A stretch of 64,000 nt of DNA, from assembly GCA_030685015.1 (NCBI GenBank), contig JAUXWS010000028.1, positions 24,629-88,628 on the forward strand. The letters run 5' to 3'. Below are positions 26,486 through 34,840 of the stretch, one piece after another (position 1 is the stretch's first letter; every line of letters begins with the position of its first letter). The notes beneath the pieces were generated by a model, which had not been told where the DNA came from, did no database searches, and saw only the letters and a program-made list of their open reading frames with translations. The translations under genes and the position numbers were made by a program. The stretch is from a bacterium. GTDB lineage: Bacteria; CAIWAD01.

Positions 26486-26498
26486 ATGAACGCGATTA
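26486..26498 (+). pseudogene. Severed 5' end of paralogue 2
   Basis: ATG at 26486 followed by AAC GCG AT and the IS630 target TA. Removing the element joins this to GGCTCATCC at 27604 and gives an uninterrupted start MNAIRLILSLMLLFTMAF, a normal signal peptide. These 13 nt are thus the original start of the gene now beginning at 27621. Confidence 0.8.
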
Positions 26499-27603
26499 TT
26501 AACCCGGCCCTTAAATTCCCAGGGCCGCATACTGAGCACTTGGGTGCCTGAAGTAGGACATGACGTGCTCGGGCAGGGCTGAGATCCGATCCATGAAGGC
26601 CGTTGCCTTGTGCAGGAGGGCCTCGGTCGTTCTGCTGGCAGGGCCCGTTCGCAGCGCGGTCTTGAAGTCCCGATTCAGATACTCGTCCGGATTGGATTCG
26701 GGCGCGTAGGGCGGCAGGAACACCAATTCGATCTGGTGCTCGCGACCCACCATCCAGGCTTGGACCTTCTTGGCATGATGTACCCGCAAGTTGTCCACCA
26801 CCAAGTAGATCTTGCGATCAGCATGGTGGATCAATCCCGCCAGAAACGAGATGAAGCGCTCGGCGTTGATCGTGTCCTCCACGATGCGGAAACTCACTTC
26901 CCCACGGGCGGAAATCGCCGAAATCATGGACAGCTTCTTCCAGCGTGCCGGCACCTTGAGCACCGGGGTTTGGCCGCGCGGGGCAAACCCACGCACCCAG
27001 TGGGCGTCTTCTTTCACCGCCGTCTCATCGCCCCACAGGATCGTGGCACCCTCTGCCTTGGCCCGTGCCGCCACGGCAGGAAAAGTCTCCTTCAGCCAGG
27101 TCTCGATCTTCTTGGGGTCCTGTTCCAGCGCTCGCTTCATGGGTCGCTGCGGTGTGAAACCCCAGCGTTTCAAATACTTCCCAATCAGACGATCCTGCAT
27201 CTCGATGCCGAAGCGATCCAGAATCAGCGCCTTGATCGCAGGACGGGTCCACAGGGCAAAAGGCAACTGCAGCTGATCCGGAGTCTTGCTGATGATGCGT
27301 TCCCGGATCCACACCTCTTCTACGAAGGTCAGCTTTCGACCCGAGCCAACCGGACGACCACGCGGCTTCTCAATCAGTCCGGCTTCCCCATCCCTGCGGC
27401 TACGGGTAATCCAGACTTCCACCGTATTGGTGTGCACACCAGCTACAGCAGCCAGCTCCGGAATCGTCATGTCGGTCTGGGCACGCAGCCGCATCACCAT
27501 GGTGCGAAGCAGGTTTCGTCCCTCAGCCGTCAGTTTGCGGGCATCGATCTTTTCCATGCCCCCAAGTTAAGAAATTCCTTCGTATTTTTGGGCCGGGTTA
27601 ATA
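26497..27603 (-). mobile_element. IS630-family insertion sequence
   Basis: The ends are inverted repeats TATTAACCCGGCCC (26497-26510) and its complement (27590-27603). These include the TA target duplication expected for IS630/Tc1-mariner elements, so the element proper is 26499-27601, about 1.1 kb. A single intact transposase lies inside on the reverse strand. The insertion interrupts codon 4 of a paralogue of the 21913 gene. Confidence 0.92.
26511..27557 (-). CDS. IS630-family transposase
   Basis: 348 residues. The N-terminal helix-turn-helix part (MTIPELAAVAGVHTNTVEVWI) and a linker rich in Arg/Gly (KPRGRPVGSGRK) precede a DDE catalytic domain: D177 in LWGDETA, D255 in LVVDNLRVHHAKK and E292 in PPYAPESNPDEYLN. 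The spacing and the last motif are those of IS630/Tc1-mariner enzymes. The frame is full length without interruption, so the element may still be active. Its stop touches the left terminal repeat, and the start is 33 bp inside the right repeat. Confidence 0.93.
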   Translation of the reverse strand: MEKIDARKLTAEGRNLLRTMVMRLRAQTDMTIPELAAVAGVHTNTVEVWITRSRRDGEAGLIEKPRGRPVGSGRKLTFVEEVWIRERIISKTPDQLQLPFALWTRPAIKALILDRFGIEMQDRLIGKYLKRWGFTPQRPMKRALEQDPKKIETWLKETFPAVAARAKAEGATILWGDETAVKEDAHWVRGFAPRGQTPVLKVPARWKKLSMISAISARGEVSFRIVEDTINAERFISFLAGLIHHADRKIYLVVDNLRVHHAKKVQAWMVGREHQIELVFLPPYAPESNPDEYLNRDFKTALRTGPASRTTEALLHKATAFMDRISALPEHVMSYFRHPSAQYAALGI

Positions 27604-27620
27604 GGCTCATCCTTTCCCTC

Positions 27621-29903
27621 ATGTTGTTGTTTACGATGGCGTTCGTATCACAGGCACAATCGCCGCAGGAAGATTCTCAGGCCCTACTCGCTGTGGTTGA
27701 CCGCACTGCCTTGCCGCTGCCGGGACTAAAGGCGGACGAGCTGCACTATCTCGTCGGGCGCCTTTACCCGTGGGCCGAGCAGCGCTTAGGCAGCCGCGTG
27801 ACAGTCATGACCGAGGAGAACACCTTCACCCTTCTTCAGGACATGGGCATCAATCCCGCCGATTGTGTGCAGCAGGACTGCGAAGTGGCCATCGGACGCA
27901 AGATCGGCGCGGACTGGCTGATCGTTACAAAGCTCTATCGTTTTGATGACAAGGCTCCGTTCATCTTTGAGCTGAGGCTCTACCAGACGGCCACCAGCGT
28001 TTTCCTCGGGTCGCAAGAAGCACGCGCCCTGACGGTGATCGATCTGGCTGACCAAGCCAACGCGGCAGCGGAAAAGATCTTCACGCGATTGATAGACAAA
28101 CTGGGCGGAGTGCGCCACGTTGAAACCGCCCAGCTGACCTTCATACTTGAACCTGGACCCGTGTTTGTGCAACGCGACAACCAGGCAATCGGCACACTAA
28201 CGGTACCTGCCAGCGGTCGCCTGCGCTTGGACACATCACCGGGCAGCCACGACTTTGTCTTCAGCCGGGAGGGTAAGCTGGATTGGAGCAGGAAGCTTGA
28301 TGCCATGACCGGTGCCCCGCAAGAAATCTCCGTGAGCTTCCTTCAAGGCAACCCGGCCGCCATACCGTCTGGCTCGGGCAGTGGCGTCCTCCGCGTGGCC
28401 AGCCAACCCGGTGGGGCGACCATCCATCTGGATGACGTGGAAATCGGCACAACCACGCTGCAACTTGCCGACATCACTATCGGCATGCACCGCTTGCGTC
28501 TCAGCAAGCCTTTGTACCAGACCATCGAAAGGAATGTGCTGATCAGCGAAGATGCCGTCACGGAGGTCAGCGAGAGCTTGGCACCAGACTTCGCTCCATT
28601 GACTGTGCGCTCTGATCCGCCAGACGCCGTCGTGCTGCTGGACGGCCAGGAGCGCGGTCGTACGCCCTGGAGCGTTGAACGCTTTCCCACTGGTCAGTAC
28701 AGTTTGCGCTTGCGGGCAGACCTGTATCACCAGGAGGAGCGCGTCCTCCGTGTTGAGCCCGGTGTTCCACTGCAGATAGATGCGCGCCTGAGACCGGCCT
28801 TCGGTTCCCTCATGGTCGAATCCCATCCCGATGGTGCCGAGGTCTTTGTGGACGAAGTGTCGTGGGGACGCGCGCCTGCGCAGCGTGACAAGGTCCGGAG
28901 TGGTCGTCACGCCGTCCGTGTTCGCCTTGAGCTATTCAACGATTACGAGAGCTGGGTGGACGTTGCGGACGAGGGCCGTCACATCGTGACGGCGGATCTC
29001 AGCGCGAACTATGGCACCCTGTCGCTATCGGGATCGCCAGTGGGCGCGCGTGTTCTCGTGGACGGAACGAGTTCAGGCACGCTTCCCATAGAACTCCGCC
29101 TTCGACCGGGCAGCCATCGGTTGAGGGTAGAGCGGGATCAATACAATCCCTTCGATGAGACTATCGTTCTGGCTGTGGGAGACCGGCGGGAAAGACAGAT
29201 CAATCTTGTCCGCCAGACTGGTGCCTTGTTTATCATGGTGAGTCCGCCTGAAGCCAGAATCTACCTCGACGGTCGACGCCTAGGAGAAAGTCCGCAGATC
29301 CTCAAGGAGCTGCCCACAGGCCGCTATCAGGTTCGGGCTAGCTTGGCGTCTTACGCGGATCATGCGGAAATTATCGATTTGACCGTCGGATCTCAAACGC
29401 GATTGGAAATCACCCTGTCACACGAGGCTTGGCTCGAATACGCTGCACGGCGTCGCAAGGCAACCTACGCGGCGGTCCTGTTTCCAGGCGGAGGACAACT
29501 CATCAGTGGCCAGAAGCGAGGAGCCATCTATTCGCTGGCCGCGGGGGCAGGCGCTTGGCTGTCAGTTCTGTCTTCACAGAAGTACGAGACTGCCCTGAAA
29601 GACCTTCATCGTGCGGAGCTGCAATACCGCAACTCGATTGATCCGCTGGAGCACGCCCGGCACTATCAGGAAATGCTGGATGCCAGGGATGAACAGAGAC
29701 AATCTCGCCGCCTATACTGGGCAGGTATGGCGACAGCTGGTACCAGTTGGTTAGTGGGCGTGGTAGACGCTAGGCTGTTCGGCGGTACCGCGCGCGAAAC
29801 AGATATACATAAGGTCGAAAATCGACGAGGGACGTTTTGGCACCCACGACTGGTACTCACCTCAAATGTCCCAGGAGTGGCGATTCTGTGGTCCTGGCAT
29901 TGA
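27621..29903 (+). CDS. PEGA-repeat envelope protein, paralogue 2, 5' end displaced by IS630
   Basis: 760 residues from the first remaining ATG. It is colinear with the 21913 product: N-domain (LLAVVDRT, VMTEENTFTLLQDMG, CVQQDC, GRKIGADWLIVTK), five or six PEGA repeats and a hydrophobic C-terminal part. The IS630 insertion removed the first four codons, so the signal peptide lacks its basic n-region (it now starts MLLFTMAFVSQAQ). A TTG at 27588 inside the IS end could give a longer signal with two arginines but has no clear ribosome site. Base composition is lower in GC than paralogue 1, except for an 89-bp patch nearly identical to it. Export and expression may be impaired; the mature protein is intact. 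Confidence 0.78.
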   Translation: MLLFTMAFVSQAQSPQEDSQALLAVVDRTALPLPGLKADELHYLVGRLYPWAEQRLGSRVTVMTEENTFTLLQDMGINPADCVQQDCEVAIGRKIGADWLIVTKLYRFDDKAPFIFELRLYQTATSVFLGSQEARALTVIDLADQANAAAEKIFTRLIDKLGGVRHVETAQLTFILEPGPVFVQRDNQAIGTLTVPASGRLRLDTSPGSHDFVFSREGKLDWSRKLDAMTGAPQEISVSFLQGNPAAIPSGSGSGVLRVASQPGGATIHLDDVEIGTTTLQLADITIGMHRLRLSKPLYQTIERNVLISEDAVTEVSESLAPDFAPLTVRSDPPDAVVLLDGQERGRTPWSVERFPTGQYSLRLRADLYHQEERVLRVEPGVPLQIDARLRPAFGSLMVESHPDGAEVFVDEVSWGRAPAQRDKVRSGRHAVRVRLELFNDYESWVDVADEGRHIVTADLSANYGTLSLSGSPVGARVLVDGTSSGTLPIELRLRPGSHRLRVERDQYNPFDETIVLAVGDRRERQINLVRQTGALFIMVSPPEARIYLDGRRLGESPQILKELPTGRYQVRASLASYADHAEIIDLTVGSQTRLEITLSHEAWLEYAARRRKATYAAVLFPGGGQLISGQKRGAIYSLAAGAGAWLSVLSSQKYETALKDLHRAELQYRNSIDPLEHARHYQEMLDARDEQRQSRRLYWAGMATAGTSWLVGVVDARLFGGTARETDIHKVENRRGTFWHPRLVLTSNVPGVAILWSWH

Positions 29904-29916
29904 TATGGAGCAATTG

Positions 29917-30510
29917 ATGCGACTGTACCATTGCTGTCTTGTACTTGCTCTGCTAATGGCGGGATGCACCGCAAGTACACGGCTTCTTCCCGGCCAGGAG
30001 CGGCAGATGTCGGGGGGCGACCCGCCAGCCTGGGTCCTGGCCCCCGTCAAGGAGGACACGCGGGAGGCCAAGGCCTTCTGTGGCGTGTCCCGCAACCTGG
30101 GCAGCGAAGGGGCGGCCCGGGACGACGCCCTGCGCAGCGCCCGGGAACAGATCATCGACGCCATCGGCGTCCAGGGCGAGCACGTGCTGGTGCAGGTGAG
30201 CAGCTCCCTGGGACCCGCGGGCGGCATCCTAGATCCCGCCGTCGCGCTGGACAACACGACCAAGCTGGTCTCCGAGGGCCAGGTGCGGACCCGGGCCCGC
30301 CAGTTCCACATCGAGAGATGGCAGCGGCTGGGCGAGTCCGGGCTGGAGTACTATCACAAGGCCTATGTGCTGGTTCATTGGAGCCATGCGGACGCCGCGG
30401 AGGCGGTCCGCCAGGCGGTGCGCGCGGCGGCGGGACCCGATGCGCAGGTCCAGGCCAATGTCGAGCGCGCCCTGGATCGGATGAAGGAGCTGAAGGCCGA
30501 GGACTGGTAG
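29917..30510 (+). CDS. LPP20-family lipoprotein (copy 1)
   Basis: 197 residues. ATG 29917 has GGAG 6 nt upstream; an ATG at 29905 is possible but lacks a site. The lipoprotein signal LVLALLMAGC is followed by a mature part with GGDPPAWVLAP, AFCGVSRNL and ARDDALRSAREQII, the pattern of LPP20 domains. LPP20-type proteins include Helicobacter Lpp20 and the Vibrio flagellar outer-membrane lipoprotein FlgP. The C-terminus ends in a helical Glu/Lys-rich stretch closing with EDW, as in copy 3. Three such genes run in a row, directly after a FlgO-like-domain protein, suggesting one envelope complex. Confidence 0.8.
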   Translation: MRLYHCCLVLALLMAGCTASTRLLPGQERQMSGGDPPAWVLAPVKEDTREAKAFCGVSRNLGSEGAARDDALRSAREQIIDAIGVQGEHVLVQVSSSLGPAGGILDPAVALDNTTKLVSEGQVRTRARQFHIERWQRLGESGLEYYHKAYVLVHWSHADAAEAVRQAVRAAAGPDAQVQANVERALDRMKELKAEDW

Positions 30511-30522
30511 CGGGAGGTTTCC

Positions 30523-31644
30523 TTGCCCTCATCGTTCTCGCCTGGAACCCGCTGGGCGCTCCTCGGCCTGGTCCTGCTCCTGGTCGCCTGCGGCGCGTCC
30601 CGCTCGCTCAAACCCGGGGAGAGCCGCGTGGTCCGGGCGCTGGGAGATGCCGGCCTGCGCTCCCAGGCCGGACCGGGGCTGTTCATCGGCGTCTCCCACG
30701 CCTGCGCCGACGAGTCCGAGGCGCGCCGGGACGCCGAGCTGCAGGCCCGCCAGGCCATCATTTCCTCCCTCCACAGCCAGGTTGAGAGCAGCGTGCTGCA
30801 GCGGGTGACGCTGGATGGGCGTCCCGCCCAGATCCTTGAGGCCTCCGTGGAACAGGAGGCCCAGGTGCGCGCCCTCAGCCGCAACCTGGTCAGCGTGCAG
30901 GCCGAGGCCTGGTACATCGAGACCCGGGAGCGCGCCACGGACAGGGGTCTGCAGGTGGAGGTGCAGGCCTGGTGCCGCATGCGCTATGACCGGGCGGATC
31001 ACCAGCGCCTGCTGCAGGAGCTGCTGGATGAACTGGGTCCCGCCATCGAGGAGGGCGGCCGCAGCGCCGGCCTGGCCCTGGCCGGTTCGCGCGTGGGAGA
31101 AGGACTCCGCCTGGCCGGCCGGGCCTGGCGCCAACTGAAAGCCCTGGACCGCTACGAAGGCTGGACCCCCGCCCAGCTGAAGCGACGGGAGGACCTGCGC
31201 CAGGGGGTGGAAGAGGCGCTGGGCCGATTCACCATCCACGTGGCCCTGGAGACCCGCTTGGACAAGCAGCCGGTCGTGAGCGGGTTCGGACCGGCCCTGG
31301 CCCGCGCCCTGCGCCGCCAGCTGCCCGTGACCATCCTGGAGGGCGCCGCTGTGGCGCAGGCCTCCGGAGCCCTGTTGACGGGAACCCTCGACCTGACGAC
31401 GCGCACCGTGGCCGGCGGGCTGGTGAGCTGCACGGGCCGGCTGGAGACCACGCTGCAAACGCTGGCGGGCGGGGAGGTCCTTTGGCGGGCGGTGGAACCG
31501 GGCGGCGGCCTGACCGACCTGCGCGAGGCGGGAGGCAACGCCGAGTGGGCCGTGCGCCGGTTGCTTGAGAGCAAGATGCTGCTGGAGAGCCTGCCCGAAT
31601 CCCTGGCCACGGGCTTGCGCCAGCGCCTCTTGGAGCAGATGTGA
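30523..31644 (+). CDS. LPP20-like lipoprotein with additional C-terminal domain (copy 2)
   Basis: 373 residues from TTG 30523; GGGAGG 5 nt upstream supports it. The signal ends in the lipobox LLLVACG. The N-terminal half resembles LPP20 (FIGVSHACADESEARRDAELQARQAIISS). The C-terminal half from about residue 230 has an alpha/beta look (FTIHVALETRLDK, RRQLPVTILEGAAVAQASGALLTGTLDL) reminiscent of the FlgT/TolB-type middle domains, but I cannot assign it firmly. It lies 12 bp after copy 1 and 25 bp before copy 3, so the three form one transcription unit. Confidence 0.75.
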   Translation: MPSSFSPGTRWALLGLVLLLVACGASRSLKPGESRVVRALGDAGLRSQAGPGLFIGVSHACADESEARRDAELQARQAIISSLHSQVESSVLQRVTLDGRPAQILEASVEQEAQVRALSRNLVSVQAEAWYIETRERATDRGLQVEVQAWCRMRYDRADHQRLLQELLDELGPAIEEGGRSAGLALAGSRVGEGLRLAGRAWRQLKALDRYEGWTPAQLKRREDLRQGVEEALGRFTIHVALETRLDKQPVVSGFGPALARALRRQLPVTILEGAAVAQASGALLTGTLDLTTRTVAGGLVSCTGRLETTLQTLAGGEVLWRAVEPGGGLTDLREAGGNAEWAVRRLLESKMLLESLPESLATGLRQRLLEQM

Positions 31645-31669
31645 CACACCATTTCCACAGGAGGAGACC

Positions 31670-32278
31670 ATGAGACAGCTGCGACGGATTCTGCCCCTGC
31701 TGCTGGCCGCCCTGGTGCTGGCGGGATGTGCCGGAGGCCGCAAGATGATGGAGGGAAGCCGCCGGCAGATCAGCGGCGGGGACCGCCCCAGTTGGGTGGA
31801 CAATCCCCAGAAGGAGAGCACCAAGGAGATGAAGGCCTTCGCCGGCCTCTCCCGCCAGTTCGCCATGGAGTCCGATGCCCGCACCGATGCCCGCATGAAC
31901 GCCTACATCCAGGCCATCGACGCCGCCGGACTGCAGGGCAAGCGCATGTTCGACCAGGTGGCCAGCCTCATCGGCGCCTCCTCGGACATTCTCACCCCGG
32001 GCGTGGTGCAGGACGAGATGACCCGTCTCAAGGGCCAGGGCGTGGCCATGGGCGATGTCAAACAGTGGCACGTGGAACAGTGGGAGCTGCTTGAGAACGG
32101 CGCCCTGCGCCGCTACTTCGTGGTCCAGGCCCTCTTCATGATGCCGAAGGATGCCCCCAAGCAGTTCATGGAGAACCTGCTCAAGGCCAAGGCCGCCGCC
32201 GAGGCCGACGAACAGGTGCGCCAGAACATCAACCGCGCCCTGGAAAAGATGCAGGAAATGCAGAGTGAGGATTGGTAG
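31670..32278 (+). CDS. LPP20-family lipoprotein (copy 3)
   Basis: 202 residues. ATG preceded by GGAGGAG. Lipobox LVLAGC (about residue 19). Mature protein: GGDRPSWVDNP, AFAGLSRQFAMESDARTDARMNAYIQAI, then a long amphipathic helix ending in QSEDW. It is clearly related to copy 1 (same GGDxPxWV entry, Q-W-H-V-E-x-W middle block and E-D-W end) and is probably an internal duplication. The LPP20 assignment rests on the PPAWV/AFxGxS pattern. Outer-membrane lipoprotein of unknown exact role. Confidence 0.82.
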   Translation: MRQLRRILPLLLAALVLAGCAGGRKMMEGSRRQISGGDRPSWVDNPQKESTKEMKAFAGLSRQFAMESDARTDARMNAYIQAIDAAGLQGKRMFDQVASLIGASSDILTPGVVQDEMTRLKGQGVAMGDVKQWHVEQWELLENGALRRYFVVQALFMMPKDAPKQFMENLLKAKAAAEADEQVRQNINRALEKMQEMQSEDW

Positions 32279-32309
32279 CCGCCATCCATCGACTCCACAT
32301 GTCATCCTG

Positions 32310-33548
32310 GTGAAAGCGCACGTTGCTTCCAGGGCTGCGCCCAAGGCGTGGGCCGCCGCCTGGATCATGGCCGTCCTCGCCTGGCCGGGCCTGTTCTCCG
32401 CCCTGGGCGGCGCCTGGGCGATGGAGGCGCCTGTTGTCGGCGCCACCCTGGTGGCGGTCATCGACCGTTCAAGCGAGGCGGGCAGCGGCTTGAACGAGGA
32501 CCAGCGCTCCATCCTCTCCCAGGCGGCGCGCGGCCAGCTGGTCAGATCCCTGGCCCACCGTGGATGTGTCGTCCTGTCCGAAGAGAACACCATCGCCATT
32601 CTGCGGGACATGGGCGTCGACCTGGCCACCTGCGAGGGCGAATGCGAGCTGCAAGTGGCCCGCACCCTGCAAGCGGACTGGCTGGTCTCCATCCGCCTTG
32701 TGCGGCTGGGCGGCGAGTGGACCGTCCAGGCCAACCTCTTCCGCACCTCCAGCGGAGCCATGGTGGGCGGCGAGACCCGGGAGTGCGGCAGCGAACGGGA
32801 GCTGCGACCCGCGCTGCAGCACCTCATCCGGGACCTCTGCCACAGCCAGTTCCCCGAAGCAGGGGGGGACAGGGTCGGGGTCGCGGCGGAGCCTCCCGCG
32901 ACCAGCCCGCCGCGGGAGGCGGAAGGGGTCGTGCTTCGGGACCGGGAGCCAAAACCGGTCCCGCCGGCCACCGGCTGGGAAGAGCGCCGCTCGGGCATCC
33001 GCAACCGCTTCTGTCTGGAAGGCGGCTGGGGTCCCTGCTTCTTCTATCCCCGCCAGGAGGGAACGGTCCGGCGCAGCGTCATGGCCTGGGGCGCGGACCT
33101 GCGCTACGCCGACAGAAGCGCCTCGCTCTACGACCTCGTCCTCAGCTGGTGGCGCGCCACCGAGGACTTCGATGACCACCCCGAGGCGAAGACGCACTAC
33201 GCCCTGCTGCGGGCGGTCGTCGAGATCACGCCCCTCCACCTGGGGCCGGTGCACGCCTTCGGCCGCGCCGGCTACCAGGTGATCCAGACCCGCACCAAGT
33301 GGGACGAGCGCCTCCTGCTGGGCGGCCCGGGCCTGGAGTACCGCGCCCGCGGAGGCCTGGCCCTGGCGGCCGGCATGGACTTCCTGAAAGAGCATAGGCT
33401 GAGCGACGGCCGCTTCAGCGAGGTCACGCGCCACTATCGCGCCGAGTGCTCGTGGTCCGGCGCCAATCTCGGCCTGGGATTGGAAGCCCTGTTCGGGGGC
33501 GAGGCCAAGGCGGAGGAATCCATCACGGCAAGACTGCTCATCTATTGA
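32310..33548 (+). CDS. Shared N-domain fused to a predicted outer-membrane beta-barrel (paralogue 3)
   Basis: About 412 residues from GTG 32310, which supplies basic residues before the hydrophobic core (AWIMAVLAWPGLFSALGGAWA); ATG 32367 is the alternative. The cluster's N-domain follows: LVAVIDRS, VVLSEENTIAILRDMG, CEGEC, ARTLQADWLVS. After a Pro-rich linker (residues ~190-225) the C-terminal ~180 residues alternate polar and hydrophobic positions with aromatic girdles (LYDLVLSWW, FGRAGYQVIQT, YRAECSWSGANLGLGLEAL), as in small outer-membrane barrels. I recognise no named family. It may form the membrane part of the envelope assembly inferred for this cluster. Confidence 0.72.
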   Translation: MKAHVASRAAPKAWAAAWIMAVLAWPGLFSALGGAWAMEAPVVGATLVAVIDRSSEAGSGLNEDQRSILSQAARGQLVRSLAHRGCVVLSEENTIAILRDMGVDLATCEGECELQVARTLQADWLVSIRLVRLGGEWTVQANLFRTSSGAMVGGETRECGSERELRPALQHLIRDLCHSQFPEAGGDRVGVAAEPPATSPPREAEGVVLRDREPKPVPPATGWEERRSGIRNRFCLEGGWGPCFFYPRQEGTVRRSVMAWGADLRYADRSASLYDLVLSWWRATEDFDDHPEAKTHYALLRAVVEITPLHLGPVHAFGRAGYQVIQTRTKWDERLLLGGPGLEYRARGGLALAAGMDFLKEHRLSDGRFSEVTRHYRAECSWSGANLGLGLEALFGGEAKAEESITARLLIY

Positions 33549-33566
33549 GCGTCTCGCCCTTACGAC

Positions 33567-33597
33567 TTGTCATACTTTGAAAGTATGATTATCATAC
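33567..33597 (+). promoter_or_regulatory. Sigma-70-type promoter overlapped by two interlocked palindromes
   Basis: TTGTCA (33567-33572), a 17-nt spacer and TATCAT (33590-33595) form a near-consensus promoter whose start point would fall at about 33602, the A of the ATG. Two palindromes overlap it: CATACTTT-G-AAAGTATG (33571-33587) and GTATGAT-T-ATCATAC (33583-33597), sharing GTATG. This looks like an operator for autoregulation and predicts a leaderless mRNA; no ribosome site is present. Confidence 0.7.
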
Positions 33598-33601
33598 ATC
33601 C

Positions 33602-34840
33602 ATGAGCAGCACAAAGCAAAGCCCTCTGCCCCGTCTGGCCGCCGGGGGCCTCAAGAAGGCCCTGGCGCTATCCCCCGTCGTTGTGCTCACCGGGGCGCGG
33701 CAGACGGGCAAGACCACCCTGGTGAAGGCTCTGCCTGAACTGGCCGGCCGGCCCTACCTGAGCCTGGACGACCTGGACCTGCGCACCCAGGCCCTGGAGG
33801 AGCCGGAGGCCCTGGCGCGGCGCGCTCCCGCCCTCGTGCTGGATGAAGTGCAGCGGGCAAAGGACCTGCTCATCGCCGTCAAGCGCGTCGTGGATGAGGA
33901 TGCCCGGCGCACTCCCGGCCGCTTCGTGCTGACCGGATCGGCCAACCTGCTCATGCAGGAGCAGGTCGCGGAGAGCTTGGCCGGTCGCGCCGTCTACGTC
34001 CAGCTCTGGCCTTTCACCCGCCGCGAACGCCTGGGCCTGGGGCGGGCCGGCGCTTGGAGCCGCCTGCTGGAGACGCCCTCGGCGGACTGGGCGCGCTGCC
34101 TGCGCGAGGAGGCCGGTCCGCGGGAGGACTGGCGCGACGCGGCCCGGCGCGGCGGGATGCCCGTGCCCAGCCTGCTGGAGGACCCCGAGGCCCGGCGCCT
34201 GTGGTTCTCCGGTTACGTGCAGACCTACCTGGAGCGCGACTTGCAGATGCTGCGCTCCGTGGCGGGCTTGCCCGACTTCCGCCGCCTGATGCGCGCCGCC
34301 TGCCTGCGCATGGGCGGCCTGCTCAACCAGACCGAACTCAGCCGCGACACGGGCATCGTGCAGCCCCAGGTGCACCGCCACCTGGGCCTGCTGGAGGCCA
34401 GCTACCAGGCCGTGCGCCTGCCGGCTTTTTCGGTCAACCGCACCAGGCGGCTGATCAAGGCGCCCAAGCTCTACTGGAGCGACACGGCCCTGGCCCTGCA
34501 CTTGGCCGGCGAGACGGAGCCCCGCGGCGCCCACCTGGAGAACCTGGTGCTGGCGGACCTGCTGGCCTGGCGCGACGCCCAGGCGGAGACGGTGAGCCTG
34601 CTCTACTGGCGCACGGCCACGGGCCAGGAGGTGGACTTCGTGGTGGAGACGCCGCGCCGCCTGCTGCCGGTGGAGGTCAAGGCCGCCACCCGCGTCCAGC
34701 CGGCCGACGCCAGGGGCCTGGAGGCCTTCCTGGACGAGTACCCGGACCTGGCCGAGGGCGGCCTGCTCCTCCACGCGGGCGAGGAGGCCTTCCCCCTGAC
34801 GCGCCGGGTCTGGGCCGCGCCCTGGTGGCAGGTATGTTGA
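33602..34840 (+). CDS. AAA (AAA_14) ATPase with C-terminal DUF4143
   Basis: 412 residues. Walker A GARQTGKTT (31-39), Walker B LVLDEVQ (D81, E82), sensor region VLTGSANLLM, then a winged-helix part (LLNQTELSRDTGIVQPQVHRHLGLLEAS) and the DUF4143 nuclease-like end, LYWRTATGQEVDFVV ... LLPVEVKAA, which has the D-x-(D/E)-x-K layout. These ATPases are abundant in environmental bacteria; a toxin-antitoxin or mobile-element-control role has been suggested but not settled. It is driven by its own leaderless promoter, separates paralogues 3 and 4, and its 3' end overlaps paralogue 4 by 7 nt. It may be a later insertion into the cluster. Confidence 0.88.
   Translation: MSSTKQSPLPRLAAGGLKKALALSPVVVLTGARQTGKTTLVKALPELAGRPYLSLDDLDLRTQALEEPEALARRAPALVLDEVQRAKDLLIAVKRVVDEDARRTPGRFVLTGSANLLMQEQVAESLAGRAVYVQLWPFTRRERLGLGRAGAWSRLLETPSADWARCLREEAGPREDWRDAARRGGMPVPSLLEDPEARRLWFSGYVQTYLERDLQMLRSVAGLPDFRRLMRAACLRMGGLLNQTELSRDTGIVQPQVHRHLGLLEASYQAVRLPAFSVNRTRRLIKAPKLYWSDTALALHLAGETEPRGAHLENLVLADLLAWRDAQAETVSLLYWRTATGQEVDFVVETPRRLLPVEVKAATRVQPADARGLEAFLDEYPDLAEGGLLLHAGEEAFPLTRRVWAAPWWQVC

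Noticed and set aside
26610..27620. Long open frame reading through the IS630 element into paralogue 2
   Set aside because: This part is antisense to the intact transposase and is not a credible N-terminal extension.
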